Below, one piece after another: positions 6,269 to 13,449 of a stretch of DNA of 21,851 bases; the stretch's first letter is position 1; every line of letters begins with the position of its first letter. The notes below the pieces were generated by a model that was given only the letters and a program-made list of their open reading frames with translations, was not told where the DNA came from and did not search any database. Location: positions 1 to 21,851 of the IMG/VR virus record IMGVR_UViG_3300007765_000056. One strand, given 5' to 3'. This stretch comes from a virus. Made by a program: the position numbers and the translations under genes.

Positions 6269-9200
6269 TTGCAAAATATTCCAGATATAGAAGTAGCAGA
6301 GTTTCTTGGCACGGACTTTCTGTCCTGTGAGATATTAGATGCTATTGCCCAAAAAGGGGATGACGTTGAAGAGTCTTCTGAACTACCGAAGTATATCACC
6401 AATTACATCGGCTCAAAGCAGAAGCTCATCGATTGGATCTGGCAGAATACGCCGGAAGACGTTAAGTCAGTCTTTGATGCATTTGGCGGGTCCAATGTTG
6501 TGGGATTCTTATATAAACGCAAAGGCCTTAAGGTCTTTACCAATGACCAATTAAAATATTCCTACCATATATCCAGAGCCATCATTGAGAACAATTCTGT
6601 TACGCTTTCTGATGATGAGATTGAAAACCTTGCTCAACCCAAATCCAATGCCGGCGATTTCATTCAACGCAATTTCAAGCACACCTTTTTTACACCTGAA
6701 GTTTTAAATATTTTAGATAGCCTGCGGGCAAACATCGACACCCTCAAAGGATACAAAAAAGACATCGCCCTTTTTGCATTGGGTAAAACCTGTATCTCCG
6801 GTAAGGGTGGTTTTGGACATTTCTCTTCTACCACCATGCATGGCAAACGCAGGTTTACCAAAAACCAGTTTATTGAACTCTATAAATCCAATTTAAAACG
6901 CATCAGCGACCTGGTCTTTGATAATGGACAGGAGAACAAAGCTTATAACGGTGAGATATTAGATATAGCCCCACAAGTAAAAGCAGACCTGGCTTATTTC
7001 GATCCTCCTTATGCCACCCATTTTTCCACCACCAATTATGAGACTGCCTACCATTTCGTGGAAGGTCTTATGACCATGTGGAAAGGCAAAGAGATTAAGG
7101 AAGATTCCAAAACAAAATCTTATCAAGTCTCATCCAAAACAGTAACTGAAAAAACAGCCAATGAGTTTTTTGAAAATTACTTAAACGCTTCCAAGCATAT
7201 CAAATACTGGATCATCTCATATCGAGATAATGCTTACCCGTCCGAGCGGAAGATAAAGACCATTATAGATGACTTGAATAAAGATTCACGGATGAAAAGT
7301 CGTGATCATCATTATTCTTTATCATCTGCACACGGAGAAAACAGCGATGCCAAGGAACATATCTTTATCTGCGGTCCAAGGGGGTTTTTGAATCAGGCTA
7401 AGGCGAACGCTGAAACGGAAGAAGAAATAATAGCCGCAAAAGGCACAAAAGACACAGAAACTGTAGAAGAAATACTAATTGAAGAAGATTTTCTTTTTGC
7501 GTTAGCAGCTCGTCGCAGTGGTTATGAGAATAAACATACGGAAGATAAAACAAGAGTCTCCGGATATATGGGCAGTAAATATTTTGTTTTGGATTGGATC
7601 TGGCGGGCTGTTCCAAAAGAGATAAGAAACAACCCAAATGGCAAGGTGTTCTTTGATGCATTCTGCGGTGGAGCCAATGTGGCTTATTTCTTCAAGCAGA
7701 AAGGATTCAAGGTAATAACCAATGATTCACTTGATTTTCCCACCCATATTGCAAAAGCCGTTATTGAAAATAGTTCCGTTACCCTGACGGATGAAGACAT
7801 AGAAATCCTGTTAAAAGAAAACAAATCAGCCGGGGATTTTGTGGTGAAAACATTCCACGGTTATTATTACACAAAACCCATATTAGAGTGGCTGGATAAC
7901 ATGTATGCCAATATCCAGAATCTAAAGGGATATAAAAAAGATTTGGCACTGTCTGCCATGGGTGCAACGGTTAAAGCCAAGGCACTTTTCGGAGAGTTTA
8001 AACGGAGTAAAAAAGGACTTAAAACATCTATTACAGAAAATAAGGCTAAAGACGATCGCTTTGGCAGATCTTCACTTGGAAACTTATCTGTCAAACAATT
8101 TGAACACACATTTAAATATTATGTAAAGAAATTCAATTCTCTGGTTTTTGATAACGGCCAGGAGAATAAAGTATACAAACAAGATACCTGGGATTTAATC
8201 CCGAAGGTAAAAGCCGACCTTGCTTATTTCGATCCGCCTTACGTAACAGAGTTTGAAGCCAACGATTATGAGAATGCCATGCATTTCGTGGAAGGCCTGA
8301 TGACTATGTGGAAGGGTAAAGAAATTCAGGATAATGTCTTCAGAAATTATAAATCAACAACGAAGTATTCCAAAAAAACATATCCAGATCAATTCAAAGA
8401 TTTAATCGGACTCTCACAAAAACAAAATAAACACCTCTTAATCTCATATCGTGACCACGCCTATCCCACCAAAAGTGAAATCAAATCATTCTTAAAAGAC
8501 AATTATCAAGAGTCGTCTGTCAAAGAGATTGAAGTAGAGTATCGCTTCGGGAAGAAAGATTCTAAAGCTGGTGGGAAGTATGCGAAGGAACTTCTATTCG
8601 TGGCATCTAAACCATTATCCAGTACCAGAAGTAACAGTCAGGAAGCGGAACGATTATGTCATACCACACTCACCTGTGATGCTCATCTAATTTCAAAAGC
8701 AAAAGAGGGTGACCCGCAGTTTACTTTTATATTGACTCATGCGGGCACCAATTCCAATGGCGATCATTTTCTTGCAAGTGAGCTCAAAACCAAGCATGAA
8801 ACCGTTGTTGAGAAGAAAATCGATTTAAAACATTCCCAGGATATTACAGACATTGTTGGTGGTGTCATCTCATCGGAATACAAGGAAGATAATAGCGGTG
8901 TAGTGGAATGTGTAGGCGAACTTTATGTACAGGATAATCCCCACGCCCAGCTTGCTTATAAACTCTTGAAAAAAGGGATTATAAAACAGGTGTCGATGGA
9001 ATGTGATTATGAGGAGGGTGAATGCTCTATTTGTAAAAAAAGGGTTAAAGCAAGATCAGATGATTGCATTCATTTAAAAAAGCATAAGGGAAGAGACTAT
9101 AAAGGCAAAAAAGTTTATGAGATTTTGCACAACATCACTTTTACCGGTCTTGGATTATTAGACAGAGCCGGTGCGGATGAACATGCAAAAATACTTGCAG

Positions 9201-9811
9201 TCGCTAACATAAATAAGGAGGACAGTCACATGTCAGAAAACAACAATCCCGATCAAAGCGGGAATAATAAGCAGACAGAAAAGGACACAGGATTGTCCGC
9301 ACTGGAAGCTAAATACAATGATCAGTCTGAAAAACTCAAAGGACTTCAAAAGGAAGCAGATCAAAAAGATGATCGCATTAAAGAGTTAGAGTCAGAACTG
9401 GAAAAAACAGCCAAGGATTTGGAAAAGGCACAGAAGCAAATCGAATCCATGGAAAAGGAAAAACAGGCAGCGAAACAAAAGGCTAAAGCTGAAAGCATCT
9501 TGAAAAAATGGGAGTCCATGGGTCGTTCATTTGAGACGGAAGAAGAAAAAGAAAAGGAATTAAAACGTCTTGCCGGTTTAAGTGAAGATGCGTTAGGTGC
9601 TATTGAAGAGACCATTGGTTCTTTTGATTCTTTAAAAAGCGAAAAAGCTGAAATAGAGAACAAGAAACAAGAAGAGAAAAAACAATCTCAAGCAAACATG
9701 CGGGCAAAAGCAAATGTAAAGCCGGAATCTGTGGATGACGTGGAAGTCACCTTAAAAGATGAATTGAAAAATGGTTTTGTAGCCGCATACAACTCAAGGA
9801 TAGGAGGATAA
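6269..9811 (+). CDS. fusion: two D12-class DNA adenine methyltransferase domains + prohead protease + scaffold
   Basis: 1180 codons in one open frame. The first methyltransferase has YIGSK (46-50), the SAM motif FDAFGG (69-74) and catalytic DPPY (245-248). The second, a diverged duplicate about 400 residues later, has YMGSK (433-437), FDAFCGG (462-468) and DPPY (655-658). Both share HFVEGLMTMWKGKEI after DPPY, so both should be able to make N6-methyladenine. Residues about 815-980 are a phage head maturation protease of the XkdF/assemblin-like fold, with LTHAG (822-826), candidate catalytic His855 (DLKHSQ) and Ser909 (QVSME), an inserted Cys/His knuckle (C919, C922, C933, H935) and the closing FTGLGLLDRAGADEHAKI. 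From Met988 the protein is a Glu/Lys-rich coiled coil typical of scaffolds. The gene lies exactly where protease and scaffold belong, before the capsid genes. The joint from methyltransferase to protease has no internal start codon that I can find. The fusion of methyltransferases to this module is unusual. Confidence 0.88.
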   Translation: MQNIPDIEVAEFLGTDFLSCEILDAIAQKGDDVEESSELPKYITNYIGSKQKLIDWIWQNTPEDVKSVFDAFGGSNVVGFLYKRKGLKVFTNDQLKYSYHISRAIIENNSVTLSDDEIENLAQPKSNAGDFIQRNFKHTFFTPEVLNILDSLRANIDTLKGYKKDIALFALGKTCISGKGGFGHFSSTTMHGKRRFTKNQFIELYKSNLKRISDLVFDNGQENKAYNGEILDIAPQVKADLAYFDPPYATHFSTTNYETAYHFVEGLMTMWKGKEIKEDSKTKSYQVSSKTVTEKTANEFFENYLNASKHIKYWIISYRDNAYPSERKIKTIIDDLNKDSRMKSRDHHYSLSSAHGENSDAKEHIFICGPRGFLNQAKANAETEEEIIAAKGTKDTETVEEILIEEDFLFALAARRSGYENKHTEDKTRVSGYMGSKYFVLDWIWRAVPKEIRNNPNGKVFFDAFCGGANVAYFFKQKGFKVITNDSLDFPTHIAKAVIENSSVTLTDEDIEILLKENKSAGDFVVKTFHGYYYTKPILEWLDNMYANIQNLKGYKKDLALSAMGATVKAKALFGEFKRSKKGLKTSITENKAKDDRFGRSSLGNLSVKQFEHTFKYYVKKFNSLVFDNGQENKVYKQDTWDLIPKVKADLAYFDPPYVTEFEANDYENAMHFVEGLMTMWKGKEIQDNVFRNYKSTTKYSKKTYPDQFKDLIGLSQKQNKHLLISYRDHAYPTKSEIKSFLKDNYQESSVKEIEVEYRFGKKDSKAGGKYAKELLFVASKPLSSTRSNSQEAERLCHTTLTCDAHLISKAKEGDPQFTFILTHAGTNSNGDHFLASELKTKHETVVEKKIDLKHSQDITDIVGGVISSEYKEDNSGVVECVGELYVQDNPHAQLAYKLLKKGIIKQVSMECDYEEGECSICKKRVKARSDDCIHLKKHKGRDYKGKKVYEILHNITFTGLGLLDRAGADEHAKILAVANINKEDSHMSENNNPDQSGNNKQTEKDTGLSALEAKYNDQSEKLKGLQKEADQKDDRIKELESELEKTAKDLEKAQKQIESMEKEKQAAKQKAKAESILKKWESMGRSFETEEEKEKELKRLAGLSEDALGAIEETIGSFDSLKSEKAEIENKKQEEKKQSQANMRAKANVKPESVDDVEVTLKDELKNGFVAAYNSRIGG
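9215..9221 (+). promoter_or_regulatory. internal Shine-Dalgarno site for the scaffold
   Basis: A perfect AAGGAGG, 8 nt before the in-frame ATG at 9230, inside the long methyltransferase-protease-scaffold gene. Its strength matches the sites before the decoration and capsid genes, which argues for independent initiation here. Confidence 0.8.
9230..9811 (+). CDS. capsid scaffolding protein from an internal in-frame start
   Basis: 193 residues, in frame with and nested in the 3' end of the long gene. The first ~25 residues are polar and disordered (rich in N, Q, S, D). A long charged coiled coil follows (about 30-95), then a helical region and a short basic stretch before the C-terminal segment ending NSRIGG. 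This is the usual build of a procapsid scaffold, whose C-terminus binds the coat protein. The arrangement copies lambda C/Nu3 and related phages, where a protease and its scaffold share a frame and the scaffold is made in excess from an internal start. The stop overlaps the Shine-Dalgarno region of the decoration gene. The coding sequence is certain; separate initiation is inferred from AAGGAGG and the known precedent. Confidence 0.75.
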   Translation: MSENNNPDQSGNNKQTEKDTGLSALEAKYNDQSEKLKGLQKEADQKDDRIKELESELEKTAKDLEKAQKQIESMEKEKQAAKQKAKAESILKKWESMGRSFETEEEKEKELKRLAGLSEDALGAIEETIGSFDSLKSEKAEIENKKQEEKKQSQANMRAKANVKPESVDDVEVTLKDELKNGFVAAYNSRIGG

Positions 9812-9812
9812 G

Positions 9813-10169
9813 ATGTCAATAACAGCATTACATCCAGGACTGGCTTACGGGTCAGCAACAGCAGCAGAAGATTTGACTGCTGGAGAGTTTGTAAAACTCT
9901 CTGGAGCAGATCTCTTTTCAAAAGTAATCGATGCGTTAGATAATCCTTTTGGGGTTGTGTATCGTGATGCAGCATCAGGTGAGTATGTCACCGTTTACAC
10001 CCAAGGCGGTGTTTACGAGACAGAAAGTTTTACTGCAGGCATTACAGCCGGCGATGAACTAGAAGTAAATCCAACTACTGCCTTGCTTCAAAAGGCAACA
10101 GATGGTAAGAAAATAGCTCAAGCCATCTCGGTTACCTCAACAGAACTAAAATTCAAACTCGTGATATAG
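9813..10169 (+). CDS. capsid decoration-like protein
   Basis: 118 residues starting one base after the scaffold stop, with TAGGAGG upstream. It looks all-beta, with GEFVKLSG, a GVVYRDAASGEYVTVYTQGGV stretch and LKFKLVI at the end. This resembles the DUF2190/lambda-gpD-like small head proteins that often lie between protease/scaffold and major capsid genes and cap the shell surface. The N-terminus is flexible and Ala/Thr-rich, as in many decoration proteins. Position is the strongest support; I see no unique motif. Confidence 0.7.
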   Translation: MSITALHPGLAYGSATAAEDLTAGEFVKLSGADLFSKVIDALDNPFGVVYRDAASGEYVTVYTQGGVYETESFTAGITAGDELEVNPTTALLQKATDGKKIAQAISVTSTELKFKLVI

Positions 10170-10178
10170 GAGGCGATG

Positions 10179-11036
10179 ATGGAAACAACAAATGTATTAA
10201 CAACTGAATATATGGATTCAATGGCATCACTTATGAGTCAGGCACTTGAAAGTGATGAAGGCTTGAATGCATTAGCTGCTGCAATCTTACCCCCTGTGGA
10301 GATGGAGATTGAGCGGAAAGAGATTTCTTCTCTGCTTCTGACTCGTCACGCATTACCAGCAGGACAACCTGCGAAATATGTGAAACGCAAAGGGGTTAAA
10401 GCCTATTGGATCTCTCCTGAAGGAGAAGCTGTTCATTCGGAAGCAAGTAAGGAAGAAGTAGAATTTCCTACGGTCCGAGTTCATTCTGCACCGATTATTG
10501 ATGTGGCCTCTTTAAAAAACGGCAATGTCTGGGATTTAACAGATCTGCAGACTTCAGCTGGCAGAGAGATCAGAAAGACCATTGATGCATACACACTCAA
10601 AACCCTTTCTGAATCAATCCCTACAGAAAACATAATCGAACAGACCGGAACAACCCTTTCTGAAGGTACACTGAATCAGGCAATGAGTATCTTGGAAGAT
10701 AAGGAACTCACCGTCAAAACTCTTCTGATGCGTGGGGCTCGGTTTAATGATTTACGCAGTTGGGATTTGGATCCGCAAACCAAGAATGAACTCCGTACAA
10801 AAGGTGTAATCAAAACATTCGGCGGAGCCAATATATTAACAACCGCTACGGCTGATATGAATGAGATTATCATTTTACCAGACGAAGAGATTGGAAAGAT
10901 GGCTATTAGACAGAAACTCATTAGTGAGACGGTCAAACAGACCTTGAAGTTCAGAGTTGGCTGGCTGATCTGGATGGAGATTGCTATTGGCATCTTACGT
11001 CCTGATCTTTGTGTGAAAATCAAATTGGTGGGTTAA
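10179..11036 (+). CDS. major capsid protein, HK97 fold
   Basis: 285 residues from the second of two adjacent ATGs. AGGAGG lies 5 nt before 10179 but only 2 nt before 10176, so the second start is favoured. The layout fits an HK97-type coat: a helical N-terminal arm (about 1-45), an extended E-loop-like segment with paired Lys/Arg (about 60-100), a long spine-helix region (DLQTSAGREIRKTIDAYTL), and the closing P/A-domain strand with WLIWMEIAIGILRPDLCVKI. It directly follows protease, scaffold and decoration genes. No obvious propeptide cleavage site is visible, although a protease is present. Confidence 0.85.
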   Translation: METTNVLTTEYMDSMASLMSQALESDEGLNALAAAILPPVEMEIERKEISSLLLTRHALPAGQPAKYVKRKGVKAYWISPEGEAVHSEASKEEVEFPTVRVHSAPIIDVASLKNGNVWDLTDLQTSAGREIRKTIDAYTLKTLSESIPTENIIEQTGTTLSEGTLNQAMSILEDKELTVKTLLMRGARFNDLRSWDLDPQTKNELRTKGVIKTFGGANILTTATADMNEIIILPDEEIGKMAIRQKLISETVKQTLKFRVGWLIWMEIAIGILRPDLCVKIKLVG

Positions 11037-11039
11037 GTC

Positions 11040-11339
11040 ATGATAAAACTCAAAAACCATAGACCGGTTAGGTTGATTGACAATCAAGGTCGCTTTGATT
11101 TAAAGCCAGGTGAGACTGTTTCGTTTTCATCTATCCCAAATGACATAAAGGGATTGGTAAAAAATGGATTTCTATTGGAAGTGAAATCAAAGCAAAAAAC
11201 ATCTTCCCCTGAAACGAATCAGGTTGAGATAAACGATGTCAAGACGAATGAAATGGTGGAAGCAAAAGAAGCAGCACCTACTGAAAAGCAAAGTTCTAAA
11301 TCAGATGACAAATCTGTAAAACGGAACAAAGGTAAATGA
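11040..11339 (+). CDS. small head-associated protein of unknown function
   Basis: 99 residues starting 3 nt after the capsid stop. Residues 1-48 form a compact, probably beta-rich domain (VRLIDNQGRFDLKPGETVSF). The rest is low-complexity and strongly charged, ending in basic KRNKGK. Small genes of this build commonly sit just after the major capsid gene in Mu/PBSX-like phages, often unnamed. The stop overlaps the next start in ATGA. I cannot assign a function. Confidence 0.6.
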   Translation: MIKLKNHRPVRLIDNQGRFDLKPGETVSFSSIPNDIKGLVKNGFLLEVKSKQKTSSPETNQVEINDVKTNEMVEAKEAAPTEKQSSKSDDKSVKRNKGK

Positions 11340-11785
11340 CCATTAGCAGTTTCATATCAGAGTTAAAACTGCAGATTGATGATACAGCGGATGAGTCGAT
11401 ACTTAACACCGAACAATATTCATCCATTGTATCTCGGTCATTGAATAAAGTGAATGCCACTTTGGGGATGAATTACGAAATCTCAAATGATGAGATTACA
11501 CCTGATTTGCTTTCAGATTCAAAGGAGTTATTAACAGTTCAGGCTTTGGTTTTTATTGCTGAAACAATGCGAGCCAAGGTAGCCAAGAACTTCTCCTTTA
11601 AAAGCGGTGATAAGACCATCGATAAAACCAAGCAGCCGTCCTTCTGGGCGGATCTGCATAAGGATTATTTATCTCGTCTTCACACCCTTACAAAGAGATT
11701 AGCTCCTCACTTGGATGATGAGTCTGGATTGCTCTCGGCAGGCAAATTCCCCATCCCGGAAGTCTATGAGGTTTCCAGTGCTTGA
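11336..11785 (+). CDS. head-tail connector/adaptor protein
   Basis: 149 residues in a 4-nt ATGA overlap with the gene before. It is largely helical, with a typical adaptor pattern: an N-terminal helix (ISSFISELKLQI), an ILNTEQYSSIVSRSLNKVN helix and a central hydrophobic helix (LLTVQALVFIAETMRAKVA). The family (gp15/gp6-like head completion proteins) stacks under the portal as a ring of twelve. The call rests on size, helicity and position between the capsid and head-closure genes; the sequence itself is weakly diagnostic. Confidence 0.62.
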   Translation: MTISSFISELKLQIDDTADESILNTEQYSSIVSRSLNKVNATLGMNYEISNDEITPDLLSDSKELLTVQALVFIAETMRAKVAKNFSFKSGDKTIDKTKQPSFWADLHKDYLSRLHTLTKRLAPHLDDESGLLSAGKFPIPEVYEVSSA

Positions 11786-12140
11786 GACGATGGATAAACA
11801 AATGATGAAATCGGATGTGGAAAATGTCATCCTTTCCTTCGGTAAATCCATGACGGTATATCGGAGTGCTAAAGTCAATACCGGGAGTTTCGCAGGGGGA
11901 CACAAAACAAATGAAATCACCATTGGCGAATATCCCATTGAACAGAAACTGCTCTCACCCAAATCTTTAACAGAAATCGGGGCTGATCTGGTTATTACTT
12001 GCGGAAGTGAAACGGATATTTCCGAAGGTGATCGGGTTGCGATTGAAAATCAAAATTACATCGTAAGTCATATCAATCCAGAGAACGCTTTTGGGGTTGT
12101 TACGCACTTGGAAGTGAATCTTGAAAAGAGTGAAAAATAA
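11766..12140 (+). CDS. head closure/stopper-type connector protein
   Basis: 124 residues from ATG 11766 (GGAAG upstream, 3-nt spacing). ATG 11790, giving 116 residues and starting just after the upstream stop, is an equally reasonable alternative. The protein looks beta-rich, with VILSFGKSMTVYRS at the start and a turn-rich GSETDISEGDRVAIENQNYIV motif typical of gp16/XkdH-like stoppers that close the head and join the tail. It lies between the adaptor and the gp10-like gene, as expected. The following 100 nt hold the dispersed repeat and no gene. Confidence 0.65.
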   Translation: MRFPVLETMDKQMMKSDVENVILSFGKSMTVYRSAKVNTGSFAGGHKTNEITIGEYPIEQKLLSPKSLTEIGADLVITCGSETDISEGDRVAIENQNYIVSHINPENAFGVVTHLEVNLEKSEK

Positions 12141-12148
12141 CGAAATAA

Positions 12149-12238
12149 CCACGGATTACACGGATGAACACGGATAAAAGAATTATAATTAAAGTAAAGT
12201 TTTTCTCTGTCTCTCTCTGTGGGCTCTGCGGCTAATAA
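12149..12238 (+). repeat. dispersed CACGGAT-type repeat, copy A
   Basis: It starts with three CACGGAT units spaced 2 and 3 nt apart, then an AT-rich spacer (GTAAAGTTTTTCTCTGT) and a GGGCTCTGCGGCTAATAA end. It matches copy B (21546-21625) at most positions; copy A has an extra 10 nt (CTCTCTCTGT). It ends 1 nt before the start codon of the gp10-like gene, so it now forms that gene's leader. Confidence 0.85.
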
Positions 12239-12239
12239 A

Positions 12240-12719
12240 ATGATTGATGTAAAAATAGACTTCAAAGCGATTGAAAAAGCCGAAAAAGTGGTGTCGGGCA
12301 TTTCTGAACTCATTTTACAAGAGATACAGGAAGGAATAATGGAACTTTCCACTTTGGTAGACAGGCACGCAAAAGAAAAGATCAAAGAACATGGTGCTAT
12401 CGATCAGGGGCAGTTGTGGAATTCCATTACGATTGTGCCCATAAGTAGAACAGAAGTGATTGTGGGTACGAATGTGTCCTATGCTGCTGCTGTGGAGTTT
12501 GGGACAAAAGGACATTGGCTGCATATTGAATCCACTCCCGGATTTAGGGGGTGGATGACCCGTCATGGGATTGATAAAAATAACACCATGGAATTTTTCT
12601 ACGTTGAACCCAAACCGAGACCCTACATGGAACCGGCTTTTATTCATGGGAAATCAATGGTGCCATCGGTGATTGAAGAAAGGGTTAAGAACGTCATGAA
12701 TAGGTTAAAATCATTATGA
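12240..12719 (+). CDS. HK97 gp10-like tail completion/minor tail protein
   Basis: 159 residues from ATG 12240. A GTG at 12219 is in frame but lies inside the repeat and would add only seven residues of repeat-derived sequence. The family signature is clear: VGTNVSYAAAVEFGTKGH in the middle and PKPRPYMEPAF near the end. These proteins help close the head-tail joint or the top of the tail. There is no recognisable Shine-Dalgarno site before the start, since the repeat abuts it, which is unusual among these genes. The stop overlaps the next gene's ATGA. Confidence 0.82.
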   Translation: MIDVKIDFKAIEKAEKVVSGISELILQEIQEGIMELSTLVDRHAKEKIKEHGAIDQGQLWNSITIVPISRTEVIVGTNVSYAAAVEFGTKGHWLHIESTPGFRGWMTRHGIDKNNTMEFFYVEPKPRPYMEPAFIHGKSMVPSVIEERVKNVMNRLKSL

Positions 12720-13240
12720 TTGTCCAGAGAACATTGGCGGAATACTTAGTCTCTAAAATCACTGGACTGGCTGTGTTTAAAGATGAATTGGCGTTTCAGG
12801 AAAGTCCCCAATATCCTTACATGCTTACGAGTTTAACCGGAAACAAAAGAGAATCATTAGGTGCAGGAACCCGGGATTGGAAAACAGAAACAGTTGAAAC
12901 AAAAGTTTACCTAAACGAGCAATCCATACGGTTCACATTCAGGGTTGTATCCACGGACGATAGAAACGGAAATGAGATTGTAAGTGATCTGGTTAGAGTT
13001 GCAGATGAATTTTTAAGACGGTTAACTAGGGAATCTGGAATCACGTTAACGGATTCTGTGACGGAGCTTCCAGTAAGGATTGCATACGCAGAATATCAAA
13101 CCGAGACGGATATTCAGACCATAACAGACAAACTTCCTGTGGTGTATCAGAAATCAATTACATATCTGCTCAGGGTTGTGGATCCGTCAGTAATACCTAT
13201 TGAGTCAATTCCGTTTAACAATCTTTCAATCTCTAAATAG
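12716..13240 (+). CDS. tail terminator/tail completion protein
   Basis: 174 residues, in a 4-nt overlap with the gp10-like gene. It has a mixed alpha/beta build with a short N-terminal helix and strand-rich body (VYLNEQSIRFTFRVVST), then a helix with DLVRVADEFLRRL and a YLLRVVDP strand. Size and position, between the gp10-like gene and the sheath, match the tail terminator that caps sheath and tube polymerisation (gpU/XkdJ position). The assignment is mainly from gene order. Confidence 0.6.
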   Translation: MIVQRTLAEYLVSKITGLAVFKDELAFQESPQYPYMLTSLTGNKRESLGAGTRDWKTETVETKVYLNEQSIRFTFRVVSTDDRNGNEIVSDLVRVADEFLRRLTRESGITLTDSVTELPVRIAYAEYQTETDIQTITDKLPVVYQKSITYLLRVVDPSVIPIESIPFNNLSISK

Positions 13241-13254
13241 AAGAGGAAATAATT

Positions 13255-13449
13255 ATGGCAAAAAAGAAGACCAATACAAAAATGACCTTTCAGTTCTGGG
13301 TTGATCTTTATGAGATAAAACCCAATGTAGCTGAAGGTGTTAAAGAAGCTGTCAGTGTTACAAATACAACGCGTATGACAGAAAACGAATTTAAAAATGT
13401 CATAGACGGCTGGTTAGCTGCACCGGTAAAAGGAGAGAACAATGGTTAG
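13255..13449 (+). CDS. small conserved-position protein before the tail sheath
   Basis: 64 residues, AGAGGA upstream of the ATG. It starts with a basic MAKKKTNTK and then a soluble helical segment with two tryptophans (FWVDLYEIKP, VIDGWLAAP). Small genes of this size directly before the sheath gene occur in PBSX-like myoviruses, but their role is unknown to me. The stop overlaps the sheath start by 8 nt, so the two are translationally coupled. Confidence 0.6.
   Translation: MAKKKTNTKMTFQFWVDLYEIKPNVAEGVKEAVSVTNTTRMTENEFKNVIDGWLAAPVKGENNG

Noticed and set aside
8655-8680. Separate start codon for the prohead protease near ATG 8656
   Set aside because: That ATG is out of frame and meets a stop after seven codons; no in-frame start with a Shine-Dalgarno site was found at the domain junction.
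12149-12180. CRISPR-like array from the three CACGGAT units
   Set aside because: Units are 7 nt with 2-3 nt between them; there are no spacer-sized unique segments and no cas genes.
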